From Hevea brasiliensis (lineage: Eukaryota; Streptophyta; Magnoliopsida; Malpighiales; Euphorbiaceae): a stretch of 64,000 nt of DNA. The stretch lies in contig NC_079509.1 of NCBI RefSeq assembly GCF_030052815.1, positions 42,898,750 to 42,962,749 on the forward strand. The letters are read 5' to 3'. A program made the translations under genes and the position numbers. The notes beneath the pieces are model-generated. The model was not told the DNA's origin, did not search any database, and saw nothing but the letters and a program-made list of their open reading frames with translations. Below, piece by piece: positions 34,742 to 44,658 of the stretch (position 1 is the stretch's first letter; every line of letters begins with the position of its first letter).

Positions 34742-36642
34742 ATGAGCGTACAGAAGGTCGAGAGCAAGCCCACTTTCCGTCCATGTTTCATGGTCGTCCG
34801 ACGAAGCGGAGGTGATCGGACCAAGCGCCCAACCTGAACCTCCTAGGGCCTCTGTTCCAGTTCGGGAGCGAGCAGAACCTTCAAGGCATGTACATTCTTC
34901 AGGGAGGGAAAGTCTTCCTATAGACGAGCTACCGTCGATCCTTCAAGAAACCGACCTCCAATCGTTTAGCCAAGAATACAACATTCGGCCTGATTCGTAC
35001 GAGCTAATTAAGTGCCACGGCGATCTTCGTGCCGATCACTTCTTCGAAGAGAATGATATGATCATGGTCTACGAAGAACAATTAAAAGCCGGTCTGCGGT
35101 TCCCTCTAGACGATTTCTTCAAAGAGGTCTTAAAATTTCACCAAGTGTGCATCGCCCAAGTTCACCCGAACTCGTGGCGGATCCTGGTGGCTTTCAGGGG
35201 GCTCTGCCGTGCCAAGGGACTCTATCCTACAGCCAAAGTATTTGCCGAACTACATAGACTGACCCGCCGAAAGGACGACGAGTACTGGTTCTTTCAGGCG
35301 AAGCCTCATTGTGGGCTCTTTACCGATCTGCCCTCCTCCCTGAAGAATTGGAAGAACCGCTTCTTTATTCTGAGGAGCAAAATTCCGAACGGCTTCGAGG
35401 GCTTCCCTCGAAGCTGGCTACATCTGAACCCTTCGCGTCCAAAGCATCTCGCCCTGAATAGGGAAGAGGGAGCCGTGGTGATGGAATTGAAAGATCAAGC
35501 GGCTAGGGAGAAGTTTTCTTGTTTGGATGCAGTGACGGCCGAACTGCATCATTGGACGATGCAGCTGATCACTGGTCAAGATCGGGGGCTTCAACTCTCT
35601 GACCTCGGCATCGGTATTTTCTTCATCTCAGATCTCAGGACCTTAGCGATCTCACTGACCTCTCTTTTGTGCAGGTATGGCAAGAGACGAAGCCTCCAAG
35701 GAGAAACGAAAGCGAAAGAGGGAGATCTCCCGAAAAGTACGGGAGATGAAGCAAGCCGAGGAAATGCAGACACCCAGGCATGAGTCCGGCGAAATACAAG
35801 AAGGCCCACCTCAACCTTCGGGACCGCCGATCGTAGAAGCTGTCCGATCTCCTCCTTGCCGAGAAGAGCCGCCTCCACCACCTCCAGTTGCTCCAAGCAC
35901 AGAAGGGGGTCCTTCTCAACCTTCTGTGAGGCCCCTTTCTCGTGGCGCTCAAGTGTTGGTCACTTCACTGGAGAAGAGCCGGACGGTTCGAGAAAATTCA
36001 GACTTCGCTAAGGTCTTGGGGTCATCCATCTGTCTTCGGGAAGACCGGGATAGGCTGTCTCCGGATACTCTTGATGACATCTTGACCAGATCCATGAGCC
36101 TGAACGTGGAGTGCTTAGTGAATTAGGATATAGTTCGGGAAAAGGCTTATCGCCTGGGTAAGGAGGTCGAGAAGAAGAGTCAGGAAGTAGCTTCCCTTCG
36201 ATCCCAACTTTTATCCGCTCAGAACTATATATCCGACATCGAGGGGCAGATGAAACTTTATGAGGATAAGCTAGCCGAGCAGACTCATGTTCTGGCTGAG
36301 CGAACTCGTATTCTGGAAGAAGTTCAGGCGCTTCGGGCTGATGAAGCTGCTCAACTCGCTCACCTTGCTGAGGGGCTCAAAGCGAAAGAGGAAGAGATGG
36401 TGACTGGAGTGGCCGGCGCTTATGTGAATGCCCACAGAGATCTCCTGGCGGAGCTTAAGAAGCGTTACCCTGAGGAAGACTTCTCCTGGATGGCCAACCT
36501 GGCTCCCGAGGATGAAGATGAGGAGAGTGAGGAGGAGGCTGAGGGTGAGAGGGGGAACGGACAAAATGTAGATCAGGCTGGGGGTGAGAGGGGAAACGGA
36601 CAATATGTAGATCAGGCTGGGGGTGATCCTCCAGCTGAATAA
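34742..36642 (+). pseudogene. antisense LTR gene, right copy (putative gypsy-type transposon family)
   Basis: Best-preserved copy. Exon 1 is open in one frame for over 300 codons (34812-35783, running into the intron), including the PF04195-like block and the KNWKNRFF segment. Its first 20-odd codons are shifted relative to the left copy (indels at 34746-34770), so ATG 34742 does not lead into the main frame. A candidate intron runs from a GT near 35575 to CAG at 35676, about 100 nt. Exon 2 encodes MARDEASK..., a Pro-rich linker, a coiled coil of about 80 residues and an acidic EDEDEESEEEAEG tail with two GERGNGQ(N/Y)VDQAG repeats, ending at 36642. One stop (TAG near 36124) interrupts exon 2 where the left copy has a Gln codon, so each LTR copy is damaged in different places. 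Found in both LTRs by virtue of LTR duplication. Confidence 0.72.
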
Positions 36643-37208
36643 CTTGTACAAATTTTTGAAATGAAATGAAATGGAATGCCTCTTTTGTTCGATGAATGGT
36701 TGTGATCGGAACACTTAATTGTCTGAGTATGTTGAAATAACTAAAAGTGATTATTAACCCAAGTGTGAGAGATCGGAAAACACAATGAGCATGAGATCGG
36801 TAGAGAACCAACGCTAAACAGGACTTAATTAAAATTGAAAATTTGGCTTGAACATTTAAGATCGGGATCATCATTAAACCGAAACGGAACCTTTGATTGT
36901 TCTTAAACTTTGAAAGGGAGATCGGCAATAAAACTGGTAACAAAGATTTAGTGTCAGTTCAATTTCATTTGTCAAAAGAGATCAGGAACATACTTGACTG
37001 GTCAGGAGATTCGACAATGGGTTTGAGAGATCGGTGAGTGATTTAATAGACTGGTAAGGCTTCATTGGATACGAGGGCTTAGCATTGACTCAACTCTCCC
37101 TGTGAGGAGAGATCGGAAATGTGGTTAAATAGCAAGGTGAGACTTAGTGCTGGAGATCGGTTTCGAAGTTTATTGATTCTGGGGATCGGCCAAAATATGG
37201 TGTCGACA

Positions 37209-37213
37209 CCCTT
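37209..37213. repeat. right target-site duplication of the giant element
   Basis: CCCTT directly after the LTR end TGTCGACA. It matches 2496-2500. Confidence 0.93.
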
Positions 37214-37629
37214 AAATTAAGTTAAATAAAATTGTTACCTCACTTATTCAAATTTCTGGCTCTGCCCTGTCCAAAACTCAATTGTGTTCATTAGAGGATG
37301 ATCTACTCTCCACGGCAGTGCCATATGTAACTGGCTTTGCGCAAAAGATATTCAACAATAAAAATTACAAAAAAATACCAGCTGTTGTAAAAACAAATAC
37401 CATTTATCAATAAATCTAAAAGCATTTTTATTCTTATAGAGATTTAATTGATTAATATGAAGCCAGTAAAATAACAACCAAATTTGCAAATCATATCATT
37501 TAGGCCATACTGTCATAAAAAAAAAAAATCATTTATTTTGATAGAATATTTTATCATTGATAGCTTAAAGAGTGAACCAAAATGCCTAAAATACCATGCA
37601 GATCAATTTACAAAACAGTAAATTACACT
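37214..37629. other. intergenic, no gene seen
   Basis: Right flank of the giant element. AT-rich with no coherent frame. Confidence 0.5.
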
Positions 37630-38044
37630 TCAATTTAGAATATGCAAGACCTGCAACAATTTGAGAGTTGGTCATATATGCAACGCCAAGCTGGAACTGA
37701 AGCTAAAGTTGAAAGCTGATGAAGAATCAGTGCAGTATATAAATTAAATGTACAAATCCAGAGCACCCTATGCTCGTTATGCATAACAAAGTCAAGATTC
37801 CATTGCGAAACTCTTTGCATGGCAGCATATCCACCAGTAGCAAAAGCCCCAAGGAGATTCTCAAGGTGCCAACAGATTGCAAGTGTGATCTAATCAACCT
37901 TTGAGGATCAAACATTCTAGATTTCTCTTCAAAAGCATCAGCATTAATATTGTCTCCTCGATAACTTGGGAGTTTCACACTATCTTTTATCTCATACGGC
38001 TTTGACTAGGTTTTGCAAATTGGTCTGCCATCTTTCCTACCAGT
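37630..38044 (-). pseudogene. DAHP synthase fragment (shikimate pathway)
   Basis: Reading the minus strand from 38044: KMADQFAKP..., then after a shift [20 protein letters not shown] and DPQRLIR, then after another shift [13 protein letters not shown]. These are consecutive conserved blocks of plant class-II 3-deoxy-D-arabino-heptulosonate 7-phosphate synthase, the first enzyme of the shikimate pathway. Only about a quarter of the enzyme is present, with three frames needed to read it. After QWNLDF the similarity fades. No flanking exons were found. It is a decayed gene fragment or a captured piece, not a working gene. Confidence 0.72.
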
Positions 38045-38531
38045 CACACTCAATTGGTTTATAAGAAACCAAATCAACTTGGCATACAAGGCTCCAAGTA
38101 AATTTATATGATTATTAATTAATTACTATGAATGCTCCACATCAATAAACTGAAGCAAGTTTCAATTAGGATCCACTAACATGCATTTTTTTAATATTTC
38201 ATATATTTTTAATTTAATCCAAACAAAATACTACTTCTATTCTAATCCTAACAAAATACTATAATATAGTGCTCTAATATTAATTAACATATATTTTTTG
38301 TTATTTATATTTATATTTAATTTTATAATTATAAATAAATATTTTGAATTATTTAAAAACTTAATTAAGTATAATTTAAATACAAATAGAACTAAAAATT
38401 TTAAATTTACATTGACTCTAAAATTAATTTAAACAATAAAAAAATAATATAATTGTAAATAATATAAATCATGAAGGGCATTTTGGGCAATACAAATGTC
38501 CCCTCCCCCCTTCTCTCTATAGATATAGATG
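38045..38531. other. AT-rich intergenic, no gene seen
   Basis: Long A/T tracts; nothing recognisable. Confidence 0.5.
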
Positions 38532-39270
38532 GTTAAGTAAAAACAAAGGCGAATAAAGAGGAAATATTTTCAGTATGAGGACTCTCACTACCTCCTCATT
38601 AAGCTTTGTTGATCTCTCCTCTTTTCTCTATCTCTCTCGATCTCCTTCATGTAGAAAAAACTTAGCCTAAAAATTAACAATCTAGCAGAAACCTCCCACA
38701 TACCTGAAGATGCTTTGGTAAAAGAATCATTTCCTCTACTTCTAAGCTCTTATAATATTTAATAAGTAAGGTTAAGATAAAAGCGAGCAAGGAGGAACCA
38801 TTCTCAGCATGAACACTCTCACTCGCACGTCATCCTCATCCTCAGCCTCATCAAGCCTTGTTAATATCTCCTCTCTCACCTTATCTCTCACTCCTTTATG
38901 TAAAAAAAAAAAAAAAAAAACCTCAGCCTCAAAATAGAGAATCTAGTAGAAATATCCCATATACTTGAAAGTGCTTTGGTAAAAGAATCATTTTCTTCTA
39001 CTTCTAAGCTCCTATAATAATAGAAAGGTTAAGACAAAATCGAGTAACAAGTAACTATTCTCAACATGAACACTCTCACTCCCACGTCATCCTCATCCTC
39101 AGCCTCATCGATCTTTGTTAAAATCTCCTCTCTCTCCCCCTATCACTCCCTACTTTATGTAGAAAAACCTTAGCCTTAAAAATAGACAATCTAGTAGAAA
39201 TCTCCCATTTACCTGAAGGTGCTCTATTAGAAGAATCACTTTTTCCATTTCTAAGCCCCTATAATGTTTA
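38532..39270. repeat. three tandem units of about 240-257 bp
   Basis: Units start with GTTAAG at 38532, 38771 and 39028. Each carries in the same order a CACTCTCAC block, a CTC-rich stretch (TCTCCTCTCTC...), TTTATGTAGAAAAA, AATCTAGTAGAAA and CTTCTAAGCTCCTATAAT. They diverge by substitutions and small indels, including a poly-A expansion in unit 2. Origin unknown. Confidence 0.85.
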
Positions 39271-39689
39271 CAGAAGATCTAGATGCATCACTAGAAGCAT
39301 TTGTTCTCTCATTTCGTCTAGAAGACCAGTTTTGCAAACCTTTTAGCTAGATCAATGTATTCTTCGCTGTGCAACAGTAGAATAATACGTGACTCTTGAA
39401 ATCCTTCTAATTTTATCCCTTAATGGAAAAGTCAGGATACACACATTTTCATTTTGGAGCTATTTCTTAGTGGAGGCCTTTTTTTAGCCCTTGGTGGTTG
39501 GATTTTTGTGTGTTCCTTTTTTGGTTATTAATTAAAAAACCAAGTAAAGAGGAGAAGGGGAGAGGAGAAGGGGAGAACTCCCTTGGTTTCAAGGACAAAT
39601 CCAGGATTTTTCTTCGATGGGTGCAAATAAAAGTGTACAAACATATTATAAATTAAGTATCAAAATAATCAGTTAACTAAATAGACAAT
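39271..39689. other. intergenic with possible transposon end
   Basis: Mostly featureless. Near 39590-39625 a stretch around ATCCAGGATTTTTCTTCGATGG resembles the terminal region of the hAT-type element whose transposase tail follows. Confidence 0.4.
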
Positions 39690-40000
39690 TATTTTTTATT
39701 TCATAATTGTTCCCTTTGAGTTTTCATAATTTAATAGTGTTGAATAATTTCTTTCATTTTCAACACTATCAAATACATTTTTCTTAGAGACCACATGATT
39801 ACGCAATCGATTTTTTACCATCTTGATTGTAGAAAATACCCTCTCCACGGATGCCATTGCGACTGGGAAAATCAAAGCTAATTTCACAAGTAAATAGAAC
39901 AATGGACAAACCACATTCTTCTTTGGCTAAACTAACTTTTTTGCAAGATCTCCATTCCCTTTAAGTTTAGAAAACTGATCATCAGATCTAACATAAAAAA
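39690..40000 (-). pseudogene. hAT transposase C-terminal fragment
   Basis: The minus strand encodes VCPLFYLLVKLALIFPVA followed by ASVERVFSTIKMVKNRLRN, the hAT C-terminal dimerisation signature as seen in plant TTF-type zinc-finger/hAT proteins. One in-frame stop lies about 8 codons upstream (near 39930) with KLKGNGDLAKKLV beyond it. The rest of the transposase was not found. Non-functional remnant. Confidence 0.8.
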
Positions 40001-40135
40001 TATAAGTCTTCAATCCCTTTAATTTCCAAAGGAGCCGTCTTTGAAGAACTATGCACATTTTCTATTGCCCTAGCTTCATTAGCATTGAAGGGTTCTTTGA
40101 TAATTGATTTTCTTATGAGAAATTTAATAATCACC

Positions 40136-40138
<3 letters not shown>

Positions 40139-40168
<30 letters not shown>
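40139..40168. repeat. (TA)n microsatellite
   Basis: About 14 TA units; another short TA run lies at 40564-40588. Confidence 0.9.
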
Positions 40169-40170
<2 letters not shown>

Positions 40171-40391
40171 ATGAATTAATCCTATAATTTATTTTCAAGT
40201 TTCATAATAATTTTATATAGCAGCATTCATGTAATGATCAAAATAATAAAAATTAAAAGTAAAATAGCATGAATTATAAATGAGTAGATATAAAAAAAAA
40301 TAGGGCGAATTTGGCTAATATAAGAAATATAAAAAGAAAATAAATTTACACAATTAGGGAATTAATAGTTGGGTGGGTCAAGTGAGAGTAA

Positions 40392-40554
40392 TGGGTGGTA
40401 GGGTGAGCATTCAGTTTACCAAACCGAATTTTTAACTAACCGAATTGTTTACCAATTTTAAAAATATTAACTGAAAAGAATCAAAATTGGAAAAAAATAA
40501 AAATTATAGAAACCGAAAACATTCAGTCAGTTATCACTTAAAACCAAATTAACA

Positions 40555-40593
<39 letters not shown>

Positions 40594-40932
40594 CATTAAT
40601 TATTTAATAAAATATTACTAAAAAATATAGTTATAATCCTTTTTTATTTATAAAAAATAATAAATATGATTTAATATAGGATAATGATTATAAGCTAAAT
40701 ATTATTATAAAATCAAAAAAATAATAATTATAAATAATATATTATTAATAAAATTATAATTAATATATTAATTAATAGAAATTCAGTCATTTCAATTAGT
40801 TCGGTTACCGAATCATAGGTAACCGAACGATAATCGAAAATTGAAAATTTTTATTTTTATTAATAAAAAACTAAACTAAACCGAATTTATCCTATCAAAA
40901 TAATTGAATTTTATCGATTCTAATTATAATCA
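40392..40932. mobile_element. MITE-like element rich in CCGAA/TTCGG
   Basis: The left end GGGTGAGCATTC and the right end, inverted, GGGTGTGCATTA form short terminal inverted repeats. Inside, AACCGAA-type and TTCGGTT-type words face each other around an AT-rich centre. No coding. No certain target duplication. A related sequence is at 52911. Confidence 0.55.
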
Positions 40933-42500
40933 AATAATGCACACCCATGATAGGAGAGTGGTGGTTAGGGAGGAAAAAAAACTAGGGATAAAGGAGAAAG
41001 AAAAACGATTGAGGGAACAAGAGAATATTAAAGTATATTTTTTTATTTTTAGTTAATAAAATAATTTTTAATTTTATTTTAATTAAATATATAATTTTTT
41101 TTAATTTCTTATATGTAATATAATATAAAATTATTATAATATATTGATTTTTAATAGCTAATTAAATTTAATAATTTATTGTAATAATAAATTATTATGA
41201 CTGTATTTTACTCTTAATTAAAGTTAATTTATGTTTACTTAGTTAATTCTAAACAAAGTTAGATTAATTTTTTTTTTAAATCATTCTCTTTAATTTTAAC
41301 AGCCAATTAAATTTAGTCTTTCATTGTCATAGTAATATATTACCATGAATTTTTATTTGTCCATCTTATTATTTTCTCCTTTCCACTTATTAGCACTTAC
41401 GTTACATGTGCATCTTCATTATTTTTAGTGATTTTTTTTACTAAAATTATATTTTTTATTTATTTATAACACATTATAAATAATATTATAGCTAATTTAA
41501 TTATTTACTTATAAGTAATTAAATTTTTTTAACTATAATTTTTCGTTATTAAAAGCTTTGGTGGTGATTAACTGTTAGCACTTTACTGTTGACTTAAATA
41601 TCAATGGCTTTTCCTATAAATATTGATAATATTGTTCCTATATAAAAAAAAAAATGGAACTAAATATATCTTTTAGTCGATTTAGATTGCATTGAGCCAT
41701 GATGAAAAGATCATGGCAAGGCAATTTTGGTGCTTGCCAGCGAGAGTAGCTTTACAACCTTTTGAAGCTTTCTTAGGATGCTAAATGTTGAAATTCCATG
41801 GGAATTTAGTAATTAAAATTAATTTCATCTCAATGCTTGAGATGCTCTACCTTAGTATAAATAATCTAGCAGGACAAATTCTATCTCCTCTTTTCAATCC
41901 ATTATCACTTACAATATTTTAAGTTACATAAATGAAAAAAGATAGGATGTATTAACTAAATTTGTGTGATTTAAATATTTCATAAAACAACCTCACTGGT
42001 AATATGACCATTTGTCAAGAAAACTAACTCAATACCTAGTAAACTATCAACATGAATGAGTAATATTCTCAATAAAAATAATCTTTCGAAGTAATTGCTA
42101 TAACCATATTAACGATTGCACTTGGAATTGTTTTCAAGAGACAATAAATTCCTAAATCTTTTGAAACGATGAAAGTACTTCAACATGAGAGACTGAAACT
42201 ATTTTGTAAAGCATAAGGCATGAAATGCAATCGTTTCATTTTAAACATAAACTTCTCTATCTAAATTATCTGGTGTTTTTCTACTAAGCAGATGAACTTA
42301 TTTTTTATTATTCAAATAATATATATTTAGGGCTAAAGTCTTCAAGTCTACACTAGACAATATAAATGTATTTCATCCCATTAACAATTAAATGTCAATT
42401 GGAATCTTTTTTTTTTATAAGCTCCTAGCTTGTTTTTGTAAATTATTATGAATAACCTAGCCGCATGGTAAGAATAAATTACCTAAAATACCATTCTTTA
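40933..42500. other. AT-rich intergenic DNA
   Basis: No gene. One 31-codon stretch that looks like a leucine-rich repeat is listed separately. Confidence 0.5.
41830..41922 (+). pseudogene. possible leucine-rich-repeat scrap
   Basis: 31 codons ending in TAA fit the receptor-kinase LRR pattern (LxxLxLSxNNLxGxI...LFNxxSLT). Nothing on either side extends it convincingly, so it may be a tiny remnant or chance. Confidence 0.35.
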
Positions 42501-42639
42501 ATATGAAGTGCATAATTCCAAGACGATCGAATGGTTATATATACATATATATATATACACCTCCATATATAGGAAAAATAGACCACCACAGAACCAAACT
42601 AACTCTTTAAAATAATGCCCATTAACCAAGTCATCAACA

Positions 42640-43065
42640 ATTCTTCTTAACTTTCTTATCCTTAAAAGCCAATGAAGCATATGATGGTTTTAATGCTTGG
42701 AGTTCACCCTCACTTTCAACACCTTTACTATTATGCTCATTGATGACTTAGCCATTGCTAGTTCTTAACCAAGCCATACCCTTGTAGTTATGATCCTCAA
42801 TCTTAAATTCATAAATTGCCTTTAAAGCATCCAAAGTTAACATTGTATCATTATGCTTATCATCTTCAAGTTCGACACTGCTAATACCATTTCTCTCTGA
42901 AACTAATCTAGAGCCCTTAGCATCATGGTGTAGAAAAAGGACTTTGGCACCATACAATCCCTTTTCGGAATGTTCTAGTTGATAATAATGTGGTGGCAGA
43001 CCTAATTCGCTAAGAACATCTCATAGCATATTTTCAAGAGAAATCCTAAGGAGCATCGTCTACAA
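42640..43065 (-). pseudogene. possible double-stranded-RNA-binding-domain fragment
   Basis: The minus strand from 43065 reads a protein-like segment with ELGLPPHYYQLEHSE, GAKVLFLHHDAKGS and KHNDTMLTLDALKAIYEF. That is the layout of a dsRNA-binding motif: Pro/Tyr start, strand segment, then an alanine/leucine-rich helix, here degenerate. Stops are at about 43019 and 42750, and the same frame continues past the second for another 37 codons to a final stop near 42646. Family not certain. It looks like a decaying exon or retrocopy. Confidence 0.35.
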
Positions 43066-43259
43066 AAGGGCAGAAGACAAGTAACAAAAAAAAAATAATG
43101 AAGAAAATATTAAATTGCTATTTAATCCTTGTATTTTAATAAAACTAACTAATTAGCCCTTGTATTTTGAAAAATAAATAATTTAGTCCCTGTATTTTGC
43201 TTTCGTTAAACTGTCTAGTCCCTCCATCAATTTTTTCGCTAGTCAAGAGATTTTAATGT

Positions 43260-43745
43260 GGTAAATTTTAACAACCGTCCTTAAACTTATATAGTTGTAA
43301 CAATACAGTTTTCAATTTAAAAATATAACATAAAACCCTCTCAACTTTTAAATTTTACACAGTAAAATCCCTCTAACCTTCAATCACCGATTTTCCAGTT
43401 AGACATTGATCTGGACAGTTCTAGCGTAACGCTTAGTTATCATTTCTCTTTTCTCTCTTAAGCCATGTGTAAATTGAATCATTCTACTCTTTATAGAGAA
43501 AATAATTTTTCATGCACAGAAAGAATAATTTTACACTTTGCATAAGAAAAGAAAGAAAAATGCTGACTAAGCACCACGCTGGATCTGTTTACATCAGTAT
43601 CTAACTAGAAAATCAGTAATTGAAAGTCATATAGATTTTATTGTGCAAAATTTGAAAGTTGAGGGGGTTTTATGTTACATTTTAAAGTTGAAGGACTATA
43701 AAGTTATAACCATATAAGTTTAGGGACAATTGTTAAAATTTATCC
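43260..43745. mobile_element. palindromic MITE, copy 1 (486 bp)
   Basis: Ends GGTAAATTTTAAC and GTTAAAATTTATCC. The two halves are nearly complementary over about 210 bp each. Flanked by the perfect 11-bp duplication GATTTTAATGT (43249-43259 and 43746-43756). The length of the duplication points to Mutator-type mobilisation. Confidence 0.9.
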
Positions 43746-44026
43746 GATTTTAATGTCAACCAAACTACTATTTAGTCCCTCTATTTTTGTGAAAAAAATT
43801 AGTTGATCATTATATTTTGAAAAAAAACTATTATTTAATCCTTTTATTTTAGTGAAACTAATTAATTAATCTCTGTATTCTAAAAAATATAATATTTTGG
43901 AAAACATATTCCTGAATAAAAATGGAAAATTTATTGTGTAGGGACTAAATCTAAATTTGCATTTTTTTTTAAATTGTTCAAGCATTTTTATTCAATTTTT
44001 TGGGCATCATTTTTTTGTGTTTTCTC

Positions 44027-44514
44027 GGATAAATTTTGACAACTATCTTTGAACTTATCTAGTTGTAATATTACAGTCCCTCAACTTAAAAATGTAACAT
44101 AAAACTCCATCAACTTTCAAATTTTGCATAGTAAAATTCCTCTAACCTCCAATTATCAGTTTTTCAATTAGACGCTAACCTGGACAATTCCAGCATGGAG
44201 TTTAGTCAGTATTTCTCTTTTCTCTCTCAAGTCATGTGTAAATTGAATCATTTTTCTGTCTATAGACAGAATAATTTTTTATGCGTAAAGAGAATAATTT
44301 TACACTTTGCATAAGAGATGAGAGAGAAATATTGGCAAAGCGTCATGCGGGAGCTATTCGCATCAGTTTCTAACTGAAAAATCAGTAATTGAAAGTCAGA
44401 GGGATTTTACTATATAAAATTTAAAAGTTCAGGGGGTTTTATGTTACACTTTAAAATTAAAGGACTGTAGTATTACAACTATATAAATTCAGGGACAGTT
44501 ATTAAAATTAATTC
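44027..44514. mobile_element. palindromic MITE, copy 2 (488 bp)
   Basis: Starts GGATAAATTTTGAC. Flanked by the perfect 10-bp duplication GTGTTTTCTC (44017-44026 and 44515-44524). Same family as 43260-43745. Confidence 0.9.
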
Positions 44515-44653
44515 GTGTTTTCTCTATTAGGAAACAATTTTGTTGGATTGTTGCATTGATTACATGAAAATTTAGGAAAACTGATTAACATTTTTGCGTA
44601 AACAATTTGTATCATCTTTTATCGAAAGATAAAACTATAAAGGGAATGAGGGG

Positions 44654-44658
44654 AGAAG
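44654..44658. repeat. left target duplication of the solo LTR
   Basis: AGAAG, matching 48231-48235. Confidence 0.88.

Larger units (their letters stand above)
2501..37208 (-). mobile_element. giant Ogre/Tat-like Ty3/gypsy retrotransposon
   Basis: The element is bounded by two long direct repeats (2501-8185 and 31431-37208) and by the 5-bp duplication CCCTT on both sides. All retroviral-type coding is on the minus strand, so the right LTR is the 5' LTR. The order is PBS (31410-31427), ORF1 (about 30548-28783), gag (28363-26833, continuing at 15785-15396), protease plus G-patch (15392-13677), RT, RNase H and second RNase H (13497-11290), integrase (11289-10131), a tandem array (9414-8338), and PPT (8198-8186). 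Giant LTRs, an ORF before gag, doubled RNase H, an intron-like gap between protease and RT, and tandem repeats after integrase are established traits of the Ogre/Tat lineage. After removing the nested element and one copy of its target duplication the length is about 23.7 kb. Stops and frameshifts in ORF1, gag, RT and integrase argue that it is no longer autonomous. Confidence 0.93.
31431..37208 (-). repeat. 5' LTR of the giant element (5778 bp)
   Basis: Direct repeat of 2501-8185 with intact TG...CA ends in element orientation. It holds the same promoters and antisense frame. The central part of the antisense exon 1 is less damaged here than in the left copy. Confidence 0.93.
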
